The position numbers and the translations under genes were made by a program. From Dastarcus helophoroides (Eukaryota; Arthropoda; Insecta; Coleoptera; Bothrideridae), in NCBI GenBank assembly GCA_028583605.1, contig CM053330.1, positions 27,173,233 to 27,237,232 of the forward strand: a stretch of 64,000 nt of DNA, given 5' to 3'. The number at the start of each line of letters is the position of its first letter. Position 1 is the stretch's first letter. The notes beneath the pieces are model-generated. The model was not told where the DNA came from. It saw only the letters and a program-made list of their open reading frames with translations, and made no database searches. This document shows positions 1 through 10,648 of this stretch, piece by piece.

Positions 1-480
1 CTTTAAAATCGAAATTGGTAAAAACATCATAATTTTTAAAAAAGTAGACATTTTTGGAAGCAAATGAAGCATAAAAAAGTCGAAATGTCAAAGACGGTAA
101 AATTTTTTAAAAAGAGCCCAAATTTTGACAGGAAATCACATTTTTGCAAAAGCAGGAAATTTTTAAATAAAATCGCAAGTTTGGAAAAACTCAACATTAT
201 TAAAAATTTTATTTGTTAAATTTTCAGAGAAACCTGAAATCCACAAAAATTTTGAAAAATCAAATATTAAAAAAAACCGAAGTTTTGAAAAGAGACAAAA
301 TTTTGATTAAAAAAATTTAAATTTTGAAATGAAGTCAAAATCTTGAGAAAAATTCATATCTTCACAAAAAAACACAATTTAAAAAAATGAAAATATTAAA
401 AAATTGGAAATTTAAAAAAAATCGAAGTTTTGGAAAAATGTCGAAATTAAAAAAAAATCAATTTATTAACATGTTAAAGA
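1..480. repeat. Degenerate GTCGAAATTT minisatellite array
   Basis: AT-rich sequence made of imperfect repeats of A-rich spacers and GTCGAAATTT-like cores, reading mostly as aaaaGTCGAAATTT on the plus strand. No open frame and no transposon ends were seen. It is the same family as the arrays inside the two hAT-like elements but more diverged. The left edge lies outside the window. Confidence 0.7.
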
Positions 481-1640
481 AAGTAGTTAATGCCCGTGGC
501 AATAGTGAGTAAGGTTAGGTCGCATCCTAACAAGTTTGTTTCAGAATTTTAGTTGACTAAAAAAAAATAATCGCCACAGTAATTATTTCAAATAATATCC
601 GAAACATTCATATCGATTTCGGTTACGGATTCGGATATTTTTTTATTTCGGATATCCGATAGTTTCGACTACGATTAAGGAGCTCCATAACATCCCTAGT
701 TACAGGGGAGGTATTAGGCGTAACGTCCTTACATTAGAATTTGAGAGACAAAGACTGACTCGGTATTTTATCAAATTTCCATTAGTGTGAATAAAGCTGC
801 ATTTTACAAATTACAATTTAACCCCTTGATATACAAATAAAACTGAATTTGATTAGGTCCGTAAAATACTATTTAATTTCCCTCAGCTGAACCTGCTAGC
901 TGAGGAAGAACGTTTTATTTTGAAATTTAGATTCTTAAATAACATTTAAAATCAAGTTAAAACGTTGGAGTACAATTAATTGAAAACAGCACTTGAGTCT
1001 GACTCGTCAGTTGCGACAGTGCACAATGGGTCAATTTGAGCAATTTCTGGCCAAAACCAAGGTTAGTTAGCAAGAATAAAGCTTATTGTAAAAAGAAAAA
1101 ATTTTGAATTATTAATGTTAAAAAAACCAATGTAAACTCGAAATTTTAAAAAAGTTACGAATTTAAAATCACAACTTTAATACAAACAGTAATAGTAATA
1201 ACAGAAAGTATTGAATTTTAAGACAAAGTTTTGAAAAAACCCATATTTAATATAAAAACTTGAAATTTCAGAAAAAAAAATTGACGTCAAGATTAAAATC
1301 GGAATTTCGTAAAAAAGGCTCCAGATAGTATCGAAATTTTTTATTTAAGGAAGAAATATAAGAAAGAATCGCAATTTATAGAAAAAGTTTCTCGAAAGTA
1401 GATTTATATTCAACATTTCAGAAAAAACTAAATGTATAAAACACCTCATAATGTGTAGCAAAAAATTCGACACAATATTTTCAAAGAAGTACAGGAAATT
1501 TTGAAAAAAAACCGAAATTCCAACTACGAAATTTATTTCCTTAAGACCTCGTAGAAAAATTTCAAATTTTCGAAGTCGAAGTTTCAACTACGAAAACTCT
1601 TAAAAGTCAAAATTTTTTTAAGAAGTCTAAATTTGGGTTT
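481..1640. other. Intergenic, no gene recognised
   Basis: Contains unremarkable AT-rich sequence to about 1080, then further weak GTCGAAATTT-like low-complexity sequence to about 1640. The short minus-strand frame at 1345-1587 is a by-product of the repeat (Phe/Leu/Asn-rich) and is not a gene. Confidence 0.5.
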
Positions 1641-1878
1641 TGGTGGAACAGACTGGTCCTTGTTATCTTCAAAAATTGAAATAAAAATCTTGTCACTTGA
1701 AACCAAGAAATATTAAAAAACACAACAAAAGTTGCTCTAACGCGTTTCAATAGCGTGTATCATCTCTCTGAAGATGATAGCTTGGCTATCGAAATGCGGT
1801 AGAGCAGCTTTTCTTGTGTTTTTTTAATATTTCTTGGTTTTAGGGGACAAGATTTGTATTTCAATTTTTAAATTTGGG
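1641..1878. repeat. Fold-back MITE-like element, family A copy 1
   Basis: Imperfect palindrome. The left arm reads AAATTGAAATA...CTTGTC..AACCAAGAAATATTAAAAAACACAA, and its reverse complement returns at about 1800-1870. The outer edge GTGGAACagACTGGTCCTTG also occurs in reverse complement at the end of the element at 36085-36233, so this is a dispersed family. No coding capacity. The target duplication was not resolved. Confidence 0.7.
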
Positions 1879-2383
1879 TTTATAATGAAACTTAAGACAA
1901 AATAAAAATTAAAAAAACTTACATTGGGGTTATAATTTCGGAAGAAACTCAAAATCCTTAGGAAAAGCGAAGTTTGAAGTCAATATTGTGAAAAAAGTAT
2001 ACTCGAGTATCAGAATTTTGAGAAAAAAATCTAAGCATAAAAACAAAACAACTTGAGAAATTAATTAATAAAACCCAAAATTCACCCTTTTTTGTTCCTC
2101 TTTTAAAGTTTACAAAACCAAGAGCTTTTTTCGTAATATCATTTTTCTTGTCCACCATGTGCCATGTGTTGTCAATTCCAATCTAATAAAATCCAGCGGC
2201 ACTCTCTCATCCTGGGGCCTTAGCTGACTGCCTAGATTGCCCCTTGCCTAAAGTCGATGCTGGATATGCTGATTATTATGAAAATAACATTCCAATAATC
2301 ATTAGATGATGTACTTTTATAAAATTATACATACATTATATAAAATTTAATTTATAAAACAACAAACAATATTATGATTTGAT
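1879..2383. other. XRCC4 3' flank, no further gene seen
   Basis: AT-rich sequence downstream of the minus-strand XRCC4 stop codon. It presumably includes the 3' UTR. The 66-codon frame at 1958-2158 has no recognisable domain and repeat-like composition, so it is not called. Confidence 0.4.
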
Positions 2384-3585
2384 CTACAACATCTCTAATA
2401 AATCTTGTGTGCTGAAGTCTACAATTGCTTTATCTTTTGCGGTAGCCCCATCATCAGTACTTTTATTATTCACATCTTTATTAAAGTCCATTTCGACTTT
2501 CGAGCCCGACGTTGATGCCTTCACCTCACCCTCAATAGATTTTTCCTCAAGTTTCCTCCTCTTTGGCAAATTAAACGTGGGGGCCGGCGACTCTCCTAAG
2601 TTAAACATATCTTTGAAGCTCTGTGCAGCACCAGTAGAAGGCTCCAGAAACTGCACACTCTCAACCAACGAGGACTCTTGCGTTTCTTGCTCAAATATAT
2701 CATCTTGGTCAGTACTGTTATCTTCTTCCACATCTTCTTGCTGGCATATTGCTGGCTCATCCTGTACTTTGTGCTTGCTTTTAATCTGTTTGCCCTTTTG
2801 TTTCTGAACTGTTATGTTTTTAACTTCCGGAACACTACCGGATTTGAAAGCTTCTACAAGCTCCGTTAGATGCTGGATCCTCATTTTCTTTTCATTCAGA
2901 AGGAGGACGCATTTTTCCAGAATTTGTTCCTCTTTCTCCTCAGTTTGTTTTGTAAATTCCTGGAATTTTGTCTGAAGTTTAGTATTACCTATAATTAGAC
3001 ATATTACTTTAAGGAAAACTAAACCAAATCGACTTACTAGTGTCCAATTCATCTCTCTCTTTACACACTGAATCTAATGATAATTGTAATTGGTTTTTCT
3101 CTACAAAGAAATCCTCTAACATTTGTTCAACACAGTTAACATATTCTAACTAAAATGTAATCATAGGAGATAAAAAAGTATTTAAATGGTAAATTACTTA
3201 CACTTATCATATCACAATAAAAATATTTTATTTTTATACTATTATTTAAGTGGCAGTACAATATAAAGCTGTTTCCTTGAAGAACAAAGGATACATTATC
3301 AGGATTTATTTCAAAATACTCTTGCAATTTTTCGTAGTAATCACTCTGATTGAAATCGGAAAGATTTGAATTCTTCAGAATTTTTGCGATATACTCTTCC
3401 GTTATCTATTAAAAATATTAAAATAGTATAAAACCTAATCAGTCAAAAAGTCTTTGACTCACGGAAGCTTTCCAAGCTTTCAATTCTTGCAATACGATCA
3501 TATCAAATGAGTTATTGTGAAATTTTGCATATATGCGAAAACTACTCTCACTCTGCACATTTTTAAAAATAACTTTTTCACTCAT
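2384..3585 (-). CDS. XRCC4: DNA repair protein XRCC4
   Basis: Scaffold for DNA ligase IV in non-homologous end joining, acting in the nucleus. Four exons on the minus strand join in phase: 3585-3463, 3405-3202, 3149-3038 and 2988-2384, giving 347 codons plus stop (human XRCC4 is 336 aa). Exons 1 and 2 (residues 1-109) form the globular head and contain the NPDNVSFVLQGNSF strand that matches the family. Exons 3 and 4 begin the long stalk helix; LLLNEKKMRI at about residues 175-184 matches the conserved XRCC4 coiled-coil segment. The C-terminal tail is polar and acidic, with a basic PKRRK patch that could serve nuclear import. The start is the ATG at 3585, followed by a reading frame that splices cleanly at gtgagt. 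The tail is poorly conserved in this family, so the call rests on the head and stalk. Confidence 0.85.
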
Positions 3586-4184
3586 TACGTCAGGGACAAT
3601 TTCCTTGATTACGATTTAATTGTTTATACAATCTGTAGAATATACAATATCATTTCTGTTTTTTTATTCATAACTGCTTTATTGCTAGTTAAAATTTCAG
3701 AATTTTAAATTCTAACCTATAACTGTCCTATTAAATCTAGGTGAACTACTGCCGGGAAGTTAAATGAACTACAAGTTCCAATCTAAAAAAACGCACCATA
3801 AAATTTTTTGCGAGGTACTTTCGTCCTTGGTTAAGAATATTCCACAAAACATATATTCAAGAATAGTTTTTTGCGAAAAACGTTGATTGAATTTTAACAA
3901 TCGCAAACTTTCAATCAAATTTACGTGCTATATTGTTTAAAGAGCAGAACAGTAAGTAGTACGTGTCTGAACGCCTTCGACTTTACACGACGTCATTTTG
4001 AAGTAATACGCCCAGTTTGAAAAATAACTTTTTAAGGGAGAAACTATTCTAAATGTATCTGGTGGTAATAATCAGCTACTTGCTGTCAGCTTTTTTTTAC
4101 ATCTATATTTACATTATATCTTCAAATTTTGGGTTTAAATTTGAAATTTTGAACACAACGTCGATGATTTGATCTCGTTTTTTT
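3586..4184. other. XRCC4 upstream region, no gene seen
   Basis: AT-rich sequence. It presumably holds the XRCC4 promoter and 5' UTR, but no TATA box or initiator could be assigned with confidence. The plus-strand frame 3517-3708 overlaps XRCC4 exon 1 in antisense and is rejected. Confidence 0.4.
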
Positions 4185-4480
4185 TAAAGGATAGGTTGTA
4201 ATATTTGGGGAAAATTCCTTTCGGTAAAAAGTTCGATAACTTGGAGGTTCTATAGAAAAAAGTCTCCGTAGACAGAAGTCCTCATTGTGTCAAGCTGGAC
4301 CGCACAGAAATTTGCTGTCTCCGACTGTCTAGCATGCTTCAAGAATCTTGCCCTTGGAGGATCAATCCTATTAATTCCTGCGAGCTTCTTCATGATAGTA
4401 GTTGTAGAAAAGAGACAAGTCACCAACCATACCCCTGTGCTCTAGTGTTTCAAGAGAATCGGTCACTCGGTTGTTTTAAG
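4185..4480 (-). pseudogene. LINE reverse-transcriptase C-terminal fragment (copy 1)
   Basis: Minus-strand sequence homologous at the nucleotide level to 9190-9660 and 37840-38320. All three share the stretch that encodes ..ETANSCAVQLD(T/N)..RTSVYG..KL.N, typical of the extreme C-terminus of Jockey/CR1-like non-LTR retrotransposon polymerases. This copy is truncated at both ends and has frame breaks. It cannot encode a working enzyme. Confidence 0.7.
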
Positions 4481-4526
4481 AGTGATTCTTTTATATTTTA
4501 TATCAATCTCTACTAAAGATTTTTAA

Positions 4527-4687
4527 ATTCATAACTATTAAACTTTATTAAGGGTTAAAACAACAGGTATTAAAAAATCCACGATGTTTCAATAAATATT
4601 TGCTATGACCGGACCTGGTTTCGCATCGTGGAATTTTTAATATGTGTTGTTGTTTTAATCGTTAATAAAGTTTAATAGTTATGAATA
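4527..4687. repeat. Inverted-repeat MITE, family B
   Basis: Short element with near-perfect terminal inverted repeats: ATAACTATTAAACTTTATTAA at the left and its complement TTAATAAAGTTTAATAGTTAT at the right. The internal part also pairs (CACGATG..CATCGTG). A partial left end recurs near 43139-43170, and a diverged relative of the internal part near 33810-33910 (ATGACTGGACCAGGGTTCG against ATGACCGGACCTGGTTTCG here). No coding capacity. Confidence 0.75.
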
Positions 4688-5589
4688 TTGAACAATTCCA
4701 CAAAGTAAGGATTAGAAATGTCAATTATTAAATTGCTAATAATGAAAATAAAAACAATACACACAATACACCATGAGAATTTTTGTTATGTCACAGGGGA
4801 CAATTACCAACATACTTACAGATTTTTTGTCTTTTATTCACTTGCTATGTTATGACATAACACTATATTTTTGAAAAATTCGGGTCATGCAGCTCCCCAT
4901 TATATAAACTAAAAATTACTTACTACAATTTAGAAATATTTCGTCATTTATAGGTATGCAATCGTTTCCTTTGACAGAGTGTCCGACGCCTGACAAAATC
5001 TTTGAGAGAAGTGCACAGATCCCACAATTTCGTGTATGAAAGATCGTCTTAAAGTAGAAAATTACGAATTTAATTTCTTAATTTGAAAAGAAAATATATA
5101 AACAAGTGTCCACTCTACCCTTTTGTACAAGATAATTTAAAAATACCGAAATTTTAAACGTTTAAATTCTATGTCTTTCTGGCACATAGAATGTATAACT
5201 TCGTCGCCACAAATCGCCTTGGGGTCCTTGGGATTTTCTATTTTGTATTGTGGTACACTCGTACACTCGATTAACGTCAAATTAAAATATGTCAGAGTTG
5301 GACGTCAAAGCAAGATGACACATGTCACTTTTTCCGCCAGCCACTTGAGGGCTGCAGAGTACTCACATTTGAAATAATTTTTTTATTACAACATAAATTC
5401 CATGATTTTTGAAGTTTTTACCATATTCGAAACGGCTACAGACACTACAAGGTACCCGCCACCTGCCAAGGTCAATTTAGAGAGAGTTTCCCGGAAGAAA
5501 AAATAATGACGAAAACACGTATACAGTTTTCAAGTCAAGTGTCTTAAGTTATGAGAATCTGAATTTATAGAACTAGATAGTATTTTAAA
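4688..5589. other. Intergenic upstream of SLC30A7
   Basis: No gene or transposon recognised. The last 100-150 bases before 5590 should contain the 5' UTR of the zinc transporter gene. The 68-codon frame at 5171-5377 has no recognisable motif and is not called. Confidence 0.4.
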
Positions 5590-7653
5590 ATGTTACCTTT
5601 ATCACACAAGGATAACCTCCACCGAGGGTTTTTATCGCGAACTAAGGAAAAAGTGCACAACTGGATGAGACTGATATATGCAGACAGAAATTCCAGGAAT
5701 TTATTCTTATTTTTACTACTGAATTTGTCATTTGCCTTTGTGGAATTGATTTATGGCGTTTGGAATAACAGTTTGGGTGAGTGAAGTCATTGGGATACCC
5801 AAATGAGCGATTTTGTTAACATTTTCCTTATAGGTTTAATATCCGATTCCTTCCATATGTTTTTTGATTGTACGGGTCTTTTGGCGGGTTTGGCGGCTTC
5901 CATTATTACAAAATGGAAAGCAAATGATAAATTTTCATATGGGTATGTTAGGGCCGAAATTTTGGCTGGTTTTGTCAATGGGCTCTTCCTGCTATTTATT
6001 TCCTTTTTTATTATGTCAGAAGCTGTGGAAAGGGCTATTGAACCACCAGAGGTAAGTTCTGAATTTTGCACCTTTCGCTTTTGTAGTAATAAACTAATTC
6101 ATTCTTCTGTCCAAAATATTCAGAAATATACTATTGGATGTAACATTGTTGATTTTATTATAATTTATACACTTTTAGGTGTCAATTTCTCATTAATTTA
6201 TTTCATTAACTTATCAGCCTCTGTTTTTGCATCTTTTTTAAGATTGTGTTCATTATAACATTATGAGTCAAAATTTATAGACGGAACACGCGTAAAGTGT
6301 AGGGTTACCTCTATCGAGTTCATGCATATTATTTGTAGATTTTCAGATAATCAGTTTTTTCTTAATGTAAATTAGAAGTTTATTGATGTAGCTACATCAT
6401 AGTTATAAAATGATAACATAATTGTGCTTAGATATTTTTATACTGAAATAGGAAACCGGTCAAGGGTGTTATAAATAACCTAATCTACTGAAATTTCAAC
6501 ATTTTTCCCATGGAAATGTAGATTAAAATCATAAAAAAAATATTATGTTGACATAGATATTTTAATGTACAATCAAAACCGGATATAACGACATTGTTTA
6601 CAGCGACGCATCGGTTATTACGAATACCTGGCAAGGTGCTGGCCGATTATTTTAAAAACTAACTGTACTGCCAGTTATATTGCTTATAACAACTACCATT
6701 TACAGCCTCCATAGTTTATGGTCTCTTCACTGTCGTTATATCCGGTTTTGACTGTATCTGGAAGGTTTAGGACCTAAACTTTAGGTTATCAAAATAAACT
6801 TATATAAAAGTTGTATACACATAATGTTTATGGAATTTGCAGCATGTGATAGCATTTGTCATGGAATTACCCCTAATTTGGCATTGCCATTTGAATTATT
6901 ATTGTTAGTAGTTTCTGAAATGTGAGTAATAAAATAAGTAGGGTGTATTTATGATAGTTGGAATTCATTTCGTTTAAGTATAACTAAAGGATAGATCTCT
7001 AATTAGTATTTTTGCAGGTTAAGCACGAAAGACTTTTCTTAGTGTCTGTTTTGGGCTTATTGGTCAATTTGGTCGGTATTTACGCCCTGCAGCACGGAGG
7101 ATCCCACGGCCATTCCCACGGTGGTTCGGGCCATGGTCACTCGCATAATTCACATCATGGACATGGGCATTCTCATGACCATTTGATGGAGATTGAAGCA
7201 ACTGGCAATAATTCTCAGATAATGAAAGGCGTCTTCCTCCATATCCTAGCGGACACTTTGGGCAGCGTGGGTGTTATAATTTCCGCGATTTTGATGCAGA
7301 CCTTCGGATGGATGATTGCTGACCCAATATGTTCGATGTTTATTGCTATTTTGATAGCAGTGAGCGTTCTAGCTCTAATTAAGGACTCAGCTGTGATATT
7401 GATGCAAAGGCAGCCTTATGCTTTGGACAACGTGCTGCCGCAGTGCTACCAGAAGGTAATCAGCCTGTCTGGAGTATATTCGGTGCAGGAACCCCACTTT
7501 TGGACTTTGTGCAGTGACGTTTACGTAGGTGCTATTAAACTGGAAGTATCAAAGAATGTGGACCCTAAATATGTGGTATCGCACACTCAAATGATATTTG
7601 CCTCAGTGGGCGTTAGGCAACTTTATGTACAGTTAGATTATACGCCAATGTGA
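5590..7653 (+). CDS. SLC30A7: Zinc transporter ZnT7 (SLC30A7 family)
   Basis: Cation-diffusion-facilitator family proton/zinc antiporter. By family knowledge ZnT7 moves cytosolic zinc into the early secretory pathway (Golgi). Three exons, 5590-5776, 5834-6051 and 7018-7653, join in phase to 346 codons plus stop (human ZnT7 is 376 aa). The frame opens MLPLSHKD, like vertebrate ZnT7. Transmembrane helices start at SRNLFLFLLLNLSFAFVELI. The zinc-site motifs are present: SDSFHMFFD in helix II and HILADTLGS in helix V. Between helices IV and V lies the His-rich cytosolic loop (GHSHGGSGHGHSHN and onward, about residues 165-190), shorter than the human loop. The C-terminal domain ends VRQLYVQLDYTPM, close to the human ending. 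Intron 2 holds a pogo-like MITE. A possible polyadenylation signal AATAAA lies near 7687. Confidence 0.95.
6570..6754. repeat. pogo/Tigger-like MITE in SLC30A7 intron 2
   Basis: A 185-bp element with terminal inverted repeats CAATCAAAACCGGATATAAC (left) and CAGTCAAAACCGGATATAAC (reverse complement of the right end), flanked by TA on both sides. That TIR style and the TA duplication are typical of the pogo branch of Tc1/mariner. No ORF, so non-autonomous. Confidence 0.85.
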
Positions 7654-8179
7654 TCGAATTTGTCTAGAAAATTGCATTTTACATAATAATAAATTGATCT
7701 TTGGAACATTGTGAAGTGGTATTGAAAAAACTTTAAAAAATTTTCCACTTATGTGACTATGATTAAATAATGTTTAGAACATTTTAGCATTTAAAGTTAT
7801 CTAAGACTAAAAGTAGTTGTTTTCTATGGATTTATTTCTAAAAATAATACCGTTACAAAAAATCGATCTTTGTAAAAATACAAAATTGAAAAAGATCCAA
7901 ATTGGTTTTTCTTATTCTCATTTAGTCTTTCATATTTTTCAGCTTTTCTGATGGTTTAAATACCAACATGGTTTCAGAGTTTTTGAGATAACTCTTCAAA
8001 GGTAGAGCAGGATTGTATTTTATTTGCACATTTTTAATCACAATTTGAGAAAAATTAAATTTCTTCTGACAGTAAAATGGAACTTCGGCTACAAAATAAA
8101 AATCCTAATTTTGAATTAAAATTTTTTAGTTTACAAATTCACTCACACATAAAATTCCATAAAAATTCATCAGAAAAGT
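7654..8179. other. SLC30A7 3' flank, no gene seen
   Basis: AT-rich. Includes the presumed 3' UTR (AATAAA near 7687) and then featureless sequence. Confidence 0.4.
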
Positions 8180-8940
8180 TTTAGGAGGTAACACTAGATT
8201 GCATGGATCAAAAACAAATACGGGCACTGGAACAGGAATCTTCTTGGAAGACCTAAACCTAAATGTAAGTTAGATAAATACTCAACGATCTTTCAAGCGG
8301 AGATGTTGACGCAACCCTTAAGGCCCTGAGGAATGTAAAAGCAAACTCAGGTGCTGGTATGGAACTGCCACCTAGCTTTAGAACGTCTATCACAAGAGAA
8401 TGCAATTGATCTAATATGGATTAAAGTACATTCTGGTAAAGAGGGAAACGAACGCGCTGACAAACTGGCGAGGAAGGGTTCAGAGGGATAATTCATTGGA
8501 CCAGAACCGACCCTTCCCCTTGTGAGATCAACTGTAAGTCCCTACTTAATGAAGAAATTTATTGTAAACACAAAGCCGTAGGGGCATCAATAACAACATG
8601 CCGACAAACTCACGCATTCATTAGAATGCCGTGCAGGGAAAGGGCAAAAATATGCCTACAACTCTCAAGGAATAATCTTGGGAAACTTGTAGGGATATAT
8701 ACAGGTCACTGTCGATTAAACAAACACCTCCACAGAATGGGAATTATAAATGACCCGAGTTGCAGAGGGTGTTTAGAAGAAGATGACAGTGTCAAGCATG
8801 TGATGTGTTACTGCCCGGCTAGTATCAATCCGAGGATCCATGCTGGGGGACTTCTGGCCTAGTGTGGCCAGTTTGAGAGAGGCGCATCCAAGGGACGTTC
8901 TTCAGTTTCTCAACAAGGTTGGGTGGCTGAATGAATGACC
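8180..8940 (+). pseudogene. LINE RNase H / C-terminal zinc-knuckle fragment
   Basis: Broken reading frames on the plus strand that together resemble the C-terminal part of an RNase H-bearing non-LTR retrotransposon. In order: an RNase H-like segment near 8260-8320 (..STIFQAEMLT); LIWIKVHSGKEGNERADKLARKGS at 8411-8482, with the conserved HSG..GNE.AD block; an open stretch 8626-8862 with the C..C....H....C knuckle (CRGCLEEDDSVKHVMCYC); and a last segment ending LQFLNKVGWLNE near 8934. Stops and frameshifts separate these blocks, so this is a dead 5'-truncated copy. It lies on the strand opposite to the other LINE remnants and may belong to another family. Confidence 0.8.
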
Positions 8941-9189
8941 AAGGACACCTCAATCATGGGGATAGCACAATGGGCCCGGAAAGGGTGGCCTGAGTGCTGG
9001 CCTAAACTTTAGGCAACCCACAACGAATCCAGAATCCAACACTACATTGATAATTAAACTAAAATTCAAAGTTGAATCTGAAAATGTGAAGTTGCACAAA
9101 AAAATGTCAGAATTTTAAGAAAAACCCAATGCAAAAATTTTTGACTACGAAAACAATATCAAAAATAGTATAATTTTTTTATTTCATTT

Positions 9190-9660
9190 TTTTTTTAAGT
9201 TCAATCCATTCGCAAAGGTCAACACCATTATTCCATCAGATCACTGCACGCCTTCTTAAACGCGGATAGGTTATAATTTTTGGGGAATATTCCGTTCAGT
9301 AATGAATTCTTTAGCTTGAAAGTTCTATAGAAAAAATCTCCATAGACAGAAGTCCTCACTGTGTTAAGCTGGACCGCACAGGAATTTGCTGTCTCTGTCT
9401 TGTATACCCTAAAAATCTTATCCTTGGAGGGATCAATCCTAATCCTATTAGTTCCTCCAAGCATCTCCCATGAAAGTACTTTTAGAAAAGAGATAAGTCG
9501 CCAACCATCTGCTGTGCTCTAGTTTTTTGAGAGAATTGGTCAAACTCTCATTAATTAAGCGAATTGCCCTTCTTTGAATTGAATCCAAGAGCCAAAGTGT
9601 GCTTTGGGGCTGAACTCCAAACATGAGAACAGTATCCTAATGTTGGCCTTGTTTAATCTT
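9190..9660 (-). pseudogene. LINE reverse-transcriptase C-terminal fragment (copy 2)
   Basis: The minus-strand frame 9464-9228 encodes ETANSCAVQLNTVRTSVYG, then FKLKNSLLNGIFPKNYNLSAFKKAC. This is the conserved tail found after the polymerase domain of Jockey/CR1-like LINEs. Upstream sequence to about 9660 continues the homology (segment encoding FSPKAHFG.WIQ) but is interrupted by stops. It is the same family as 4185-4480 and 37840-38760. Confidence 0.8.
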
Positions 9661-10648
9661 AAAATTTTTAGTTAAAGCATTAAATTTAAAGGAAAAAATT
9701 GAGCTTTTGGTTTGCCAAATTTTAGGAAAAAAATGTTCTGTTTTAAAACTAGTAATGAGACCTCCAGTAGATATATAAATTGCTTTATTATTATTAAAAT
9801 ATCAATAGGAAAGACAATATTGCACACAAAAATTGGGAATGATTAATATAAATGTTTATTAAAATCTGTTCACTTGATTACTACAAAAAATAACAGCTTG
9901 ATGTTGTAAAAATGGTAAAAATAAGCAACAGAACAAGAATACATGGGGGTTCAATAAACAATTAGTTATTACCAAATAATATCATGTCGCAACAGTGGGG
10001 GCATACATAAAGCACATAATATGAAATGAGCTTACATAATCAATTAAAAATCTTTACAAATTAATCTTATGTATCAAGATATTATTAAAAAATAAATTTA
10101 AGTAATCCTTATATTCTATTTTAGTAATGCTTGTTTATTTTTATAAAATATCTATCAGTGTAGTCTTCTTTCACTCCTGTTGCTCTAAAACAAGAAATAC
10201 TCAAATTAGAAACAAAAAACTTTTGTAGGGTTTAATTGAACGTTTAAAGAATACTCGATAACATCTTTCAGAATTTAACTACATGATAAGTTTGAGATTT
10301 TCATTTATGTGTACATTGACAAAATGTCACATCTTTGAATTCAGTCTTAAGTTTAAAACGGAAAAATTAGTTACATTAAAAAACCAAGGTTTCAAATTTG
10401 GAATTAATTTTGCAGAAAATTAAAAAAAAATCCAGCATTCAAATTTCCTTTTAGAGGAAGAATTATCAGAATCCTCTTCATCGATCTACTCTTGAAATGT
10501 GAAAATTAACTTTCACTTTTCAAGGGAAGATATATGACAATGATTCTAGAGAATGCCCAACAAAAAGCTCCATGCAAGTAAAATCTAAGAAAACTGTCTG
10601 GTGAACAGTTTTTAATAGATTTTATGAATTGCTTACCTTTTTCCAACC
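9661..10648 (-). other. RRBP1 3' UTR region
   Basis: Downstream of the RRBP1 stop on the minus strand. After the stop the exon runs to a donor-like gtaagc near 10636, and a candidate acceptor (tgttttag) lies near 10186. A spliced 3' UTR is therefore possible. No other gene seen. Transcript data would be needed to place the polyadenylation site. Confidence 0.4.

Noticed and set aside
5787..6071. 94-codon minus-strand frame over SLC30A7 exon 2
   Set aside because: Antisense shadow of transmembrane-coding sequence.
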